Positions 44,802 through 53,481 of a stretch of 64,000 bases of DNA are shown in pieces. Made by a program: the position numbers and the translations under genes. Positions within the stretch are counted from its first letter, which is position 1, and the number at the start of each line of letters is the position of its first letter. Location: NCBI RefSeq assembly GCF_001648555.1, contig NZ_LQXM01000028.1:371046-435045 (forward strand). Direction: 5' to 3'. The DNA is from Rossellomorea aquimaris TF-12. GTDB lineage: Bacteria > Bacillota > Bacilli > Bacillales > Bacillaceae_B. A model generated the notes under the pieces. That model searched no databases and was not told the DNA's origin. It saw only the letters and a program-made list of their open reading frames with translations.

Positions 44802-45590
44802 ATGAAGAGTTTTTTATTAACTATTTTAGCAATATTTTGTTTAGCTTTCCTTATATTAGGTAATATGTACTGGCAGGAAAAAACGGCTGTTTCTTCTTAT
44901 AAAGCCAGTCCGACTGAACCTTCAGAAGAACCTTCTTCTAGTGAAGAGGATAGGAGTGAGGAAAAAGATTCAGATGTAGATTTATTTGCAAAATGGCCAG
45001 AAAAGGCTCAAGCAGATTTCAAAGCAGCGAGGGAAAGCGGAGAGACGTATAAGCTTGCGATTGTTGGCTCCCCTGCCTTAGGTAAAGGTGAGAACGGTTG
45101 GAGTGAACAACTGAAAGCTTCATTAGAGGAAAACTATGGTAAGACACTTGATGTAAAGATTTTTCAAAACGATACGATCTCCATTAACTTTATTGTTGAC
45201 GAAGGGTCAGATGAAGTGATCGCTTACGCACCGGATATGGTTTTATATGAGCCATTTTCTTTAAATGACAACAGTCGCGGGGTCCTTGTTGGAGATAACC
45301 ACGATAGCATCGATGTCTTTCTAAGTGATTTGCGAGAAGTGAATGAAGATGTCGTATTGCTCCTTCAGCCCACTCATCCTTTATACAGAGCAAATTACTA
45401 TCCAGGACAAGTGGAGGAATTGAAAGTGTTTGCTGAAGAAAGTAAGATTACTTATCTCGATCATTGGGAAGCATGGCCCGAGGACGAAAGCTTATTGGAT
45501 TTATTACTTGAATCGAAAGCAGCTCCAAGTGAAGAAGGACATAGGGTTTGGGCTGAATACTTAAAGAATTATTTTATTCATAAAGAATAG
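44802..45590 (+). CDS. Membrane-anchored SGNH-hydrolase-like protein
   Basis: The 262-aa protein has an N-terminal membrane anchor ('FLLTILAIFCLAFLILGNMY') and an acidic Ser/Glu linker. The extracytoplasmic domain resembles SGNH/GDSL hydrolases ('YKLAIVGSPALGKGENGW' for block I, 'DMVLYEPFSLNDNS', and a terminal 'EEGHRVWAEYL'). Substrates might be acyl groups on polysaccharide or wall polymers. The ATG at 44802 has GGAG at eight bases; the upstream ATG at 44766 lacks one. It is divergent from the polysaccharide operon. Confidence 0.75.
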   Translation: MKSFLLTILAIFCLAFLILGNMYWQEKTAVSSYKASPTEPSEEPSSSEEDRSEEKDSDVDLFAKWPEKAQADFKAARESGETYKLAIVGSPALGKGENGWSEQLKASLEENYGKTLDVKIFQNDTISINFIVDEGSDEVIAYAPDMVLYEPFSLNDNSRGVLVGDNHDSIDVFLSDLREVNEDVVLLLQPTHPLYRANYYPGQVEELKVFAEESKITYLDHWEAWPEDESLLDLLLESKAAPSEEGHRVWAEYLKNYFIHKE

Positions 45591-45596
45591 AGAAAA

Positions 45597-45634
45597 GGTG
45601 TCAGATGTGGGATTGCATCTGATACCTTTTTTAT
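45597..45634 (+). terminator. Terminator after the SGNH-like gene
   Basis: GGTGTCAGATG pairs with CATCTGATACC, followed by six T. Confidence 0.88.
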
Positions 45635-45740
45635 GCTAAAAACCACTCTTATTTAACAATAAATCTCTATCCATTCTCCCAAATATTTGATATGTTATAG
45701 ATTAGCTTATACATCTTAAATAAAAATGAGGTTACCTTAT

Positions 45741-46670
45741 ATGAGAAGTGAGAAACATTCAAAAAAACGCAAATGGACAAAAGTCTTCGGGATTATTTTA
45801 GTTTTGCTTTTAATAGGTGGTGGGGCATATGCATATAGCGTTTACCATTCTCTAAACAAAGCAGTGGAAACCATGCACTCTCCTATTGAACGAGATATGT
45901 CATCAAAACGAACAAAAGAAGTCACTTTTGACGATAAAGAGCCCTTTTCCGTTTTATTACTTGGAGTGGATGAACGAGAAAATGATAAGGGCCGTTCGGA
46001 TTCAATGATCATTCTAACGGTGAACCCTAACGTGAAATCTGTAAAGATGATTAGTATTCCACGTGATACGTTAACGAAGATTGTTGGGAAAGGGACAAAA
46101 GATAAAATTAATCACGCCTATGCATTTGGGGGTGTTGAGATGGCTATGGACACTGTTGAAGGCTTACTTGATATCCCGATCGACTACTATGTTAAAATTA
46201 ACATGGAAGGATTTGAAGATATTGTAAATGCTGTCGGTGGTGTAACAGTGAACAATGACTTGAACTTTAGTGATGGTGGCTTTACATTCCCAGAAGGAGA
46301 AATTACTTTAAACGGGAAGGAAGCTTTAGCTTTTTCTCGAATGAGATATAAAGATCCTCGGGGGGATTTTGGTCGTCAATTACGGCAACGACAAGTCATT
46401 CAAGCCGTGATTCGTGAAGGAGCAAGTGTTTCTAGCCTTTGGAATTTCGACAACATCTTTGATGCACTCGGAAACAATGTCAAAACGAACTTGAAGTTTG
46501 AAGAAATGGTTGATATTCAGAAGAATTATAAAGCTGCTTCTAAGGATATTGAACAGATTCAAATTCAGAATGGTTCTGGAACGAAGATCGATGGAATTTA
46601 TTATTATGTGATTCCGGATGAAGAATTATCTTCAATTCAATCAACACTTCAAAAGCACCTAGAACTATAG
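45741..46670 (+). CDS. LytR-CpsA-Psr (LCP) family glycopolymer transferase
   Basis: A 309-aa type II membrane protein that attaches undecaprenyl-PP-linked glycopolymers (teichoic acid or capsule) to peptidoglycan. After the basic cytoplasmic start and one helix ('VFGIILVLLLIGGGAYAYSV'), the LCP domain shows 'FSVLLLGVDERENDKGRSDS', 'MISIPRDTLTKI', 'KINHAYAFGG' and 'ALAFSRMRYKDPRGDFGRQL'. The ATG at 45741 with GAGG at nine bases is preferred. Next to a polysaccharide locus, it could anchor that polymer. Confidence 0.92.
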   Translation: MRSEKHSKKRKWTKVFGIILVLLLIGGGAYAYSVYHSLNKAVETMHSPIERDMSSKRTKEVTFDDKEPFSVLLLGVDERENDKGRSDSMIILTVNPNVKSVKMISIPRDTLTKIVGKGTKDKINHAYAFGGVEMAMDTVEGLLDIPIDYYVKINMEGFEDIVNAVGGVTVNNDLNFSDGGFTFPEGEITLNGKEALAFSRMRYKDPRGDFGRQLRQRQVIQAVIREGASVSSLWNFDNIFDALGNNVKTNLKFEEMVDIQKNYKAASKDIEQIQIQNGSGTKIDGIYYYVIPDEELSSIQSTLQKHLEL

Positions 46671-46710
46671 AAGAAAAGGGAAGTATGGTTGACCATACTT
46701 CCCTTTTCTT
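46671..46710. terminator. Bidirectional terminator
   Basis: AAGAAAAGGGAAGTATGG and its complement form an 18-bp perfect stem with a four-base loop. It is shared by the convergent LCP and DUF6241 genes. Confidence 0.92.
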
Positions 46711-47242
46711 ATCTGGATTCTCTTTCTCTACTCTGTAAAAAGGCCTCTTCCTCTTTAGGAGATAATAAGCCAGATGCTTTTCCTACGGTTCCTTCCTGAA
46801 GTTTCCAAACGGCATTGTGTTGATTGGCTGCGTTCGAAAAATCACCATTTTTCCAACTAGTTAAAATCTCTATGTACAACTGTTCATTCTTATAATTGTT
46901 CACTTCTAATTGTGCTAATAAGAAATTAATCCGCTCGTCAGTAATTTCATAAAAAGACCATTTCTCTTTTGCTTTTACTTTCTGATGGCTCATGGCATGT
47001 ATGTATTGTTGAATCAATAATTCACTTAAAGGTGTATTCACCTTTTCTTCAAAAGGATTGCTCGTTGTAATTGATTGTTGTGTAACATTAATGTCTACTG
47101 CTTTCGCTTCATCTGTTAACTCTAGGCTGTTTTCATTTACCTTGGGTGTTTCTTCATTTATACTTCCTAATACTATGTATACACTTAATGAAGTGGCCAA
47201 TAAAATGATCCCTGCTATAATTCCAATTAGCTTTTTACTCAA
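46709..47242 (-). CDS. DUF6241-type membrane-anchored protein
   Basis: The 177-aa protein has one N-terminal membrane anchor ('LIGIIAGIILLATSLSVYIV') and an extracytoplasmic helical domain with 'QYIHAMSHQKVKAKEKWSFY' and 'HNAVWKLQEGTVGKA', the pattern of Bacillus DUF6241 proteins. Function unknown. ATG start with AGGAGGTATTA upstream. It ends in the terminator shared with the LCP gene. Confidence 0.8.
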   Translation of the reverse strand: MSKKLIGIIAGIILLATSLSVYIVLGSINEETPKVNENSLELTDEAKAVDINVTQQSITTSNPFEEKVNTPLSELLIQQYIHAMSHQKVKAKEKWSFYEITDERINFLLAQLEVNNYKNEQLYIEILTSWKNGDFSNAANQHNAVWKLQEGTVGKASGLLSPKEEEAFLQSRERESR

Positions 47243-47862
47243 ATTAATACCTCCTTATCGTTGTCACTACCGTCCGTCGACCTCACTAAAAAATTCTATT
47301 AGTATGTTTTTTCTAGATTTTAGTATACTTCTCCTTTAATTTATTGAAAGGAACCTTTATTAAGTTCGTGTCTTTGTCCATTTAATTTTGTGTAACATTT
47401 GATAGTTGAGGTTTTATGGATGTTAAACTTATAAATGTTATGGATTACTGTCTATTCAAGGTGGGTGGGTTCGTTCTATTCTGTGAATACCGTTGATTTT
47501 GTATTGTGATCTATATAGAGTTTGTTTCTAATGGCCTGAAACATGTTGTAAGTAATCTATAGGAAAATGCGTTCTTGGGGTCTATTAGAATTATTGATGA
47601 TTAATTAGAAATGGATTTTTTGAAGGTGTGGTAATCTGTCATCGTACTTTTTCTTACCTCAGTAAAAGTAACCTTTTATTAAAATGCCTACAATACTAGC
47701 AGGGGATGCTGTGACGCCTTGGACTTGATGTTCCTTTTCCCCAGCACCCCTGTCTTCATCTTTACCCTACTTTTTCATTTATTAATCTCATGAATACCGT
47801 TTTATTGTTATATTATAGTAAACGGTTAAATATTTCCAGTAGATTGGGTAGGGGGTATCTTA
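47243..47862. other. 620-bp intergenic region with one strong hairpin
   Basis: No credible coding frame is seen. At 47700-47752, CAGGGGATGCTG and CAGCACCCCTG form an 11-bp stem with one bulged A and a 30-base loop, without a T-run. It might belong to an unannotated RNA. Confidence 0.4.
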
Positions 47863-48300
47863 ATGTTCTGGCTCATTAGTACGTTGCTTTCATTTCTTGG
47901 ATTTTTCCTTATAGAAAATGTTTTTACAGTTCAACCTAATACCATTTCAGGCAATGGCAATCTTGGCATCCTGATTATCATGCTGTTTTCCCCTATTTTT
48001 ATTGTGAGTTACTATTTAACCTTCAAGTTAGTAAGAAAAAAATTAAAAGATATTAAAAACAAAAAAATCCTTCTAGTCATTTTATTTTTTTCACTGGTGT
48101 TGTTACTACTACCAATCTCTAATTATATAAACGACCTTGTCTTTGCTCTTGGAGGAGACCCTTCTCAACCAGAATCAAGAATCTACCGGTTTGGTTGGTT
48201 TAATCAGTATACGAACAGTATGTTTTTTAATGGTTATACATTGTTGTTTTCTTATGTTTTTACTATTATTATTGGAGTATTATTTATTAAAAATAGCTGA
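47863..48300 (+). CDS. Four-helix membrane protein of unknown function
   Basis: The 145-aa protein has about four hydrophobic helices separated by short loops; the last loop is polar ('GGDPSQPESRIYRFGWFNQY'). I do not recognise a family. The ATG at 47863 follows AGGGGG at seven bases, supporting a real gene. The iteron array begins shortly downstream. Confidence 0.65.
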   Translation: MFWLISTLLSFLGFFLIENVFTVQPNTISGNGNLGILIIMLFSPIFIVSYYLTFKLVRKKLKDIKNKKILLVILFFSLVLLLLPISNYINDLVFALGGDPSQPESRIYRFGWFNQYTNSMFFNGYTLLFSYVFTIIIGVLFIKNS

Positions 48301-48379
48301 TTCACCCTTATAAAAGGGATAATTCCTTTAATAAAAGAGATTTTTAGCATAAATTGATGCTTTTCGAATAGGTTAAATA

Positions 48380-48546
48380 ATTATATTGTCGACATTCAAG
48401 AATTTATTATCGAGAATAAAAGAGTTATTATTAACAATCCGAGTTTTATTTTCAACTTTGGAATTCAGCAAAATTATTTTTTCATTTTTCATGAGTTATC
48501 ATCAAATCGGCTAGTATATTATCAACTTACTTAACTTATTATCACC
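48380..48546 (-). repeat. Array of seven GTTGATAATAAAT-type iterons
   Basis: On the minus strand, degenerate copies of a 13-bp motif begin at 48546, 48525, 48506, 48455, 48435, 48414 and 48393, for example GTTGATAATATAC, GTTGAAAATAAAA and CTCGATAATAAAT. Spacing is 20-21 bp, with one wider gap. The same motif and spacing occur twice near 63.3 and 63.8 kb. Confidence 0.75.
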
Positions 48547-48565
48547 ACCACACCCACTCAAAACA

Positions 48566-48614
48566 AAAATCCGGTTCTTGAGCATTTTACTGCTCAAGAA
48601 CCGGATTTTTTCTA
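48566..48614 (-). terminator. Terminator of the LysM-NlpC/P60 gene
   Basis: AATCCGGTTCTTGAGCA and TGCTCAAGAACCGGATT form a 17-bp stem with a six-base loop and flanking A/T runs. Confidence 0.92.
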
Positions 48615-48620
48615 AATAAA

Positions 48621-49526
48621 TCAGTTAAAACGCTTGTATCCTGCAAATTTAGGAGCCCAGTACGTATTGTTTAATTTTGATACTGTCACTCCGCTGTCTG
48701 ATGCATGGATGAATTCTCCGTTTCCAAGATAGATCCCCATATGGCTGATTCCAGCCTTATATGTGTTTTTGAAGAAGACTAAGTCACCTGGTTGAGGGTT
48801 TGAAATCGCAACTGATTTGCTATAATACCCATCTGTATTCGTACGTGGAATACTTTGTCCAGCTTGGTTAAATACGTAATAGATAAATCCGCTGCAATCA
48901 AAGCCCTTAGGTGTTGTTCCTCCCCATGCATATGGTGTACCAATATATTTTTTCGCAACATCAACAACATTTTGGTTTACTGAATCTGATGTTTGGGTAG
49001 TAGAATTAATGGTAAGTTTTTGCCCAATATAGATAGTATCAGAGGTTAACCCATTCCAGGATTTAATTTGTGAAACCGTCACGTCATATCTTGCAGCAAT
49101 ATAAGATAATGAATCTCCTGATTCTACTGTGTAAGAGGTACCTGACGCTGTTATACTTGTACCATTCGAGGAAACAATTAATGATTGACCTGGATAGATA
49201 ACATCACTTGTTAAGTTGTTCCATTCCTTTAGTTCGGCTACATACACATCGAACTTTGAACCGATTTTTGAAAGGTAATCACCGGATTGAACCGTATAAG
49301 TGGTGGCAGAATTTGGTGCTGATACCTCTAACAGTTGATTCACATAGATTAAGTCTGAATTTAAATCATTCCAGCTCTTTAAATTTGAAACCGATGTATT
49401 ATATTTATAAGCAATAACAGAGAGTGAATCCCCGGATTGTACGCGATAAGAAGCAGCTTCAGAAGGGTTAGCAGCAAACGACGAGACTAGAGCGGCAGTA
49501 GTAAATGCGATAATTGTTTTTTTCAA
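48621..49526 (-). CDS. Secreted LysM-NlpC/P60 peptidoglycan endopeptidase
   Basis: The 301-aa exported wall hydrolase has a Sec signal ('[20 protein letters not shown]'), three LysM repeats (each starting Y-x-V-x-SGDSL/Y, about residues 26-70, 77-121 and 133-177), and an NlpC/P60 domain. The catalytic Cys is in '[14 protein letters not shown]' and the His in '[16 protein letters not shown]'. It cleaves stem-peptide bonds. The TTG at 49526 with AAGGAG at nine bases gives a typical MKKT signal; longer frames place a charged tail before the signal. Related to LytE/CwlS-type enzymes. Confidence 0.93.
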   Translation of the reverse strand: MKKTIIAFTTAALVSSFAANPSEAASYRVQSGDSLSVIAYKYNTSVSNLKSWNDLNSDLIYVNQLLEVSAPNSATTYTVQSGDYLSKIGSKFDVYVAELKEWNNLTSDVIYPGQSLIVSSNGTSITASGTSYTVESGDSLSYIAARYDVTVSQIKSWNGLTSDTIYIGQKLTINSTTQTSDSVNQNVVDVAKKYIGTPYAWGGTTPKGFDCSGFIYYVFNQAGQSIPRTNTDGYYSKSVAISNPQPGDLVFFKNTYKAGISHMGIYLGNGEFIHASDSGVTVSKLNNTYWAPKFAGYKRFN

Positions 49527-49672
49527 AAGAAATTTCTCCTTCATGATGTAAAATTTTCTTACTCTGCCATTATCCATGAAGGAGATTTGTATTTTAATAG
49601 GCTTATTTACGTAGATAAGGGACTATAAGGATAAAATGCCGTCAGAATAAGGTCTGGTACATTATGGTTACG

Positions 49673-51106
49673 TTACCAATTCGATTTAACAAGTGGGAAT
49701 TCTACTAGAAAAATAGTTCCTTTTGATGAGCTCTCCTTCAAGAGAAGATCCCCTCCATGAGCCTTTGCAAGCATTCTACTAAAGGGTAAACCTAGACCTA
49801 GACCTCTTACTTTTAGCTTTTTATTTTCCCCTCTAAAGAATCGTTCAAAAATGAGGGACCGCTCTTTTTCAGGAATGCCACTTCCCGTGTCCTCCACTTC
49901 TATTTGAACTATGTCTGACTTTTCTAGCAATCGAACAGTGAGTCTTTTTTCCTCCCCATCTAATGCTTGTTTCCCATTATTGAACAGATTAATAAGAATT
50001 TGTTGAATTCGTAATGGATCGACATAGGTATGAACCGGTTCATTTGGTACCTCTAAAGTAAAATCAAAGGTGTGATCCACTTGGGTCTTTTGCCATTGTT
50101 CTGTGATTTCCTCTATGAGTTCAGTTATGTTAACCCTTTCCTTCCGAATAGGAATCGCCCCAGCGGAAAAGGAATTGAAATCCAGAAGGTCTCCAATCAT
50201 TTTTTGAAGACGATCCACTTCCTTTAAGGAGATATCTAAGAATTCTTTTGCTTCTTCCTCTGAAACCACTTCATCCTTCACTGCCTGGATCAATCCGCTG
50301 ATGGAGGTTACAGGCGTCTTTAAATCATGGGTCACACCGGCTAAAAGCTCTGAGCGCATTTGTTCTAAATTCTGAAGCTTTTCTGCCATTTGTTTAAATG
50401 AAGCGACAAGCTCATGGATTTCTTCTTCCTTCGCTTTGTGTTTGATATCAATCTCATAGTTTCCTTCACTGACCTGACGTGCCGCTTGAGCTACTTCTGA
50501 TATGGGAGCTGACAGCTTACGAGAAAGATAGTAAATCACAAACCATCCTAACAGAGCTAGACTGATGAGCATGATGGCCAGTAATCGATACTCATGCTGT
50601 ACCTTTGCCAGATTCTTTTCTAACGTAATCATCACGACATACCCTATGATGTCATCTCCTGCTTTAATTGGTTCGCTAATGGAGAAGGCTTTTTCATCCG
50701 TATTTCCTTCGAGGTTAATTTCCATTTCTCTTTCTTTTAAAAAAGAAGGGGGAATTCGTTGCAGCTGTGGCTTAGACGGGTGACGGAAGTTATCTTTATC
50801 TGAAAGGACATTCCCTTCTGTGTCTATGACATATGTTAATGGTGGCTGATCGAGCTGAAGAAATTTGCTTCTTTCTTCAACAACATCCTTTAAAACAGGG
50901 GCAATCAGAATTTTACCTTCACTTGTCACAATACGGTCCGCTACTTCCTGTGCCACAACATGGGTCAGCTTTAATCGATTTTCAACCGTTGTTTTCCTGA
51001 TCCAAAGGGCCGAAACGATGGCAATCACCAGCAACCCGATTAGTAAGGTCATAAGGTAGCGGGTCGTCCAATATGTTAACAATGATTGCTGATTACTTTT
51101 TTTCAT
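49673..51106 (-). CDS. Sensor histidine kinase
   Basis: The membrane kinase of about 477 aa has a first helix near residues 14-34 and an extracytoplasmic sensor with 'LTYVIDTEGNVLSDKDNFRH'. A second helix (about 180) and HAMP follow, then the H-box 'LAGVTHDLKTPVTSISGL', N-box 'INLFNNGKQAL' and G boxes 'DTGSGIPEKERSLIF' and 'GLGLGLPFSRMLAKAHGG'. Its start overlaps the end of the response-regulator gene (translational coupling). The stimulus is unknown. Confidence 0.92.
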   Translation of the reverse strand: MKKSNQQSLLTYWTTRYLMTLLIGLLVIAIVSALWIRKTTVENRLKLTHVVAQEVADRIVTSEGKILIAPVLKDVVEERSKFLQLDQPPLTYVIDTEGNVLSDKDNFRHPSKPQLQRIPPSFLKEREMEINLEGNTDEKAFSISEPIKAGDDIIGYVVMITLEKNLAKVQHEYRLLAIMLISLALLGWFVIYYLSRKLSAPISEVAQAARQVSEGNYEIDIKHKAKEEEIHELVASFKQMAEKLQNLEQMRSELLAGVTHDLKTPVTSISGLIQAVKDEVVSEEEAKEFLDISLKEVDRLQKMIGDLLDFNSFSAGAIPIRKERVNITELIEEITEQWQKTQVDHTFDFTLEVPNEPVHTYVDPLRIQQILINLFNNGKQALDGEEKRLTVRLLEKSDIVQIEVEDTGSGIPEKERSLIFERFFRGENKKLKVRGLGLGLPFSRMLAKAHGGDLLLKESSSKGTIFLVEFPLVKSNW

Positions 51107-51782
51107 AAACACAGAATTGATACCCCAATCCACGTAATGTTTTTATTTCTCCTTCTTTTGCTGACCATTGGTCCAATGATTTCCGAATCCGTTTGATGGC
51201 AAGATCAACAGCCCGATCACTCCCGTCATAATCAATCCCCCATACGTTTTCAATTAATTGCTCTCTCGTAAACGTCTGATTGGGATAGTCAACAAGGAAA
51301 AGAAAGAGCGATAGGTCCCTCGGTGTGAACTTCACTTCCTGACCATGAAGATAGACCGTATGAGAGCTTAAGTTGATTTTTAAGGAACCGTAATACTTCG
51401 TCTTTCCAGAATCAAAAACGGTGTTCGACCGTCTCAACACAGCATGTATTCTTGCTACTACCTCTTCTCCGATAAAGGGCTTCGAAATATAATCGTCTGC
51501 TCCGGAAGCAAGTCCCTTTAAGCGATAATCAACATCTCCAAGTGCTGTTAGCATAATAACCGGACAGGTGCTCTCTCTTCTGATTTCAGTTAAAACCGAC
51601 CAACCGTCTCCATCTGGAAGCATCACATCAAGGAGAACCAAGTCAGGTGACTGCCCCTTAAAGGATTGCAGTGCCTCTTTTCCTGAATAGGCTTGGATGA
51701 CAAGGTAGCCGTTTTTTTCTAAATATACTTTTAACACCCTTGAAATGGTGGGTTCATCTTCTACTACTAAGATTGATTTCAT
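51093..51782 (-). CDS. OmpR/PhoB-family response regulator
   Basis: The 229-aa protein has a receiver domain with 'LVVEDEPTI' (acidic pocket), phosphoacceptor Asp in 'DLVLLDVMLPDGDGW' and Lys in 'DDYISKPF'. It also has a winged-helix DNA-binding domain ('LSLFLFLVDYPNQTFTREQL', 'VDLAIKRIRKSL', 'LRGLGYQF'). The ATG at 51782 follows AGGAGG at seven bases; upstream codons in the frame are non-coding. It pairs with the overlapping histidine kinase. Confidence 0.93.
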   Translation of the reverse strand: MKSILVVEDEPTISRVLKVYLEKNGYLVIQAYSGKEALQSFKGQSPDLVLLDVMLPDGDGWSVLTEIRRESTCPVIMLTALGDVDYRLKGLASGADDYISKPFIGEEVVARIHAVLRRSNTVFDSGKTKYYGSLKINLSSHTVYLHGQEVKFTPRDLSLFLFLVDYPNQTFTREQLIENVWGIDYDGSDRAVDLAIKRIRKSLDQWSAKEGEIKTLRGLGYQFCVYEKK

Positions 51783-51841
51783 CGTGAAACCTCCTATAAG
51801 GTGAATTATAAAGGATAAATGAGGAAAATGGGTGGTGGATT

Positions 51842-51893
51842 TCATAAAAAAACAGTGTGCTGCTTTCATCTGAAAGGAGCACACTTTATGATT
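51842..51893 (-). terminator. Orphan terminator upstream of the two-component genes
   Basis: On the minus strand AGTGTGCT...AGCACACT with an inner CTTTCA/TGAAAG stem is followed by seven T. No minus-strand gene lies immediately upstream (to the right); the adjacent sequence is a truncated recombinase on the other strand. Confidence 0.7.
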
Positions 51894-51927
51894 TATAGGG
51901 TCACGTTATCATAGGAAGTATCTTCTG

Positions 51928-52578
51928 TTGATAAAGTTACGCTTAAGTATTATAAATTCGTTTTTCCATTTTTGTATCGACGAAGAGTACCTAGAGAACT
52001 CTCCGATGAAATCACGGTGGGCCCCTCGATTACCACAACCTGTTCCAAAATATGTAGAAAAGAGGGGCATCGCCAAAGTGCGAATCCAAACAGAAAAAAA
52101 GATACTACGAGATCAATTATTGTTTGAGTTTCTCCTATCATCCGGTTGCCGTGTTGCAGAAGCTCAACAGCTAGATATAGATGATGTTAATTTAGAGTAT
52201 CGAACGGCCCGGATTACAGGAAAGGGGGAAAAAATTCGTCAAGTTCATTTTACGGAACGATGCGCCTACCTTTTTGAGAAATACTTAGAATCGCACCCGA
52301 AAAATGTAAAAGCTGTATTTATTAGCTCAAAAGGAAAACGACTTTCAAAACGAAGAATCCAAATTATCATCAATGAAATTGGTGAAGAGGCAGGGGTAAC
52401 CCCACGGCTATACCCCCATAAACTACGTCATACATTTGCGACAGAACTGTTAGCGAAAGGAGCCGATTTATCTTTTATTGGAGGTGAACTGGGTCATTCG
52501 GATATTGCGACGACTCGAATTTATGCAAGGCTGCCGAAGAAAGAAATCATCTCTATGTATCGAAAATTTATGGGATAA
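51928..52578 (+). pseudogene. Tyrosine recombinase, truncated at the N-terminus
   Basis: The frame holds the end of the core-binding domain ('IINSFFHFCIDEEYLENSPM') and a complete catalytic domain: Arg in 'SSGCRVAEAQQLDI', HxLRH in 'YPHKLRHTFATELL', 'LGHSDIATTRIYAR' with the nucleophile Tyr. The first 60-80 residues of a normal integrase are missing and the TTG start has no ribosome site. It could be an inactive remnant of a mobile element, or a short functional enzyme if an upstream start exists. Confidence 0.7.
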
Positions 52579-52618
52579 AGGAGAAAACACTCATGCAATT
52601 AGATTCGTGTACTTGGAT

Positions 52619-52791
52619 TTCATATTTCTCCTCATATCTTAAGACATACTTTCGCAGCTCATTTAGCACAAAAAGGAATGCCGCTTGAAGGAATTCAAGA
52701 CCTATTAGGTCATGTAGATCCAAAGAACACTCAGATTTATACAAAACTATATGAAGAAGTTAAAAAGGAATTATATGATGAGTGGATGTGA
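52619..52791 (+). pseudogene. C-terminal fragment of a second tyrosine recombinase
   Basis: The frame reads [18 protein letters not shown], then [20 protein letters not shown] and [15 protein letters not shown] before a TGA. These are the HxxR, GH and Tyr blocks of an integrase with everything upstream lost. Two adjacent recombinases recall multi-recombinase elements such as Tn554-like or RIT elements. Confidence 0.75.
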
Positions 52792-52869
52792 ACGATCTTA
52801 AATCATTTAATAAAGTTAGCCCCTTTATTTAGGGGTTCCGTTCTGGAAGCGAAAATCACAAATAACATC

Positions 52870-52914
52870 ATAAAATCAGGCTAATTCGTATATGAGTTAG
52901 ACCTGATTTTTTAT
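52870..52914 (+). terminator. Hairpin with T-run after the recombinase relics
   Basis: AAATCAGGCTAA pairs imperfectly with TTAGACCTGATT, followed by TTTTTT. Confidence 0.65.
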
Positions 52915-53481
52915 TAATTATATCAATGTTTTATTTTACTTTCATGATATATTAGCACTCTGATTAGCACCCATACTAGCAATTGGACAGTCATTGCCCA
53001 ATTTAAAAAAGCGAGCCAAATAACGTGCTATATTACCTTTTCACTTTATGTTCCTTCTGAATAACTACTCATAGAACCTCTCTTGTAAGTTTTCTATTAT
53101 AAAGGGCCATTTAATGGAAGGAGGGTGTTGTTGTGAATTAGAAATAATTAGTACAGGGCCCAATACTCATTGGTTCGAGCAAAAGCGAGGAAGTGGACTT
53201 ATCAAAACTTCCTTATCGTCGTAATAGAAAGATTTAATAAAAATTAGAAGGAATGAAATTATGATTAGTTTAGTCCCTTTATCAAAAATAAATCAACTAC
53301 ATTTATCAAAAATCTTATAGATATCGTGCTATATAAAGAGAATGCTTCCTTTTTGGTAATATTTATTCTTTTAGGAATATTTTTACAATTTAAGTATTTT
53401 ATACTATATAATAATTTTGAGGGTATTTAGGCCTAAAAATATCTCTTTTTTTTACAAATTACAAGAGAAGAGGAAAATTTA
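52915..53481. other. Non-coding accessory DNA
   Basis: No intact frame with a ribosome site is visible before the secreted-protein gene. AGGAGGG at about 53119 precedes only a four-codon frame. The composition is AT-rich and consistent with decayed mobile DNA plus the promoter of the next gene. Confidence 0.4.

Noticed and set aside
48380..48546. CRISPR array
   Set aside because: Repeats are about 13 bp, degenerate and spaced 20-21 bp with AT-rich, non-unique spacers. No cas genes are present.
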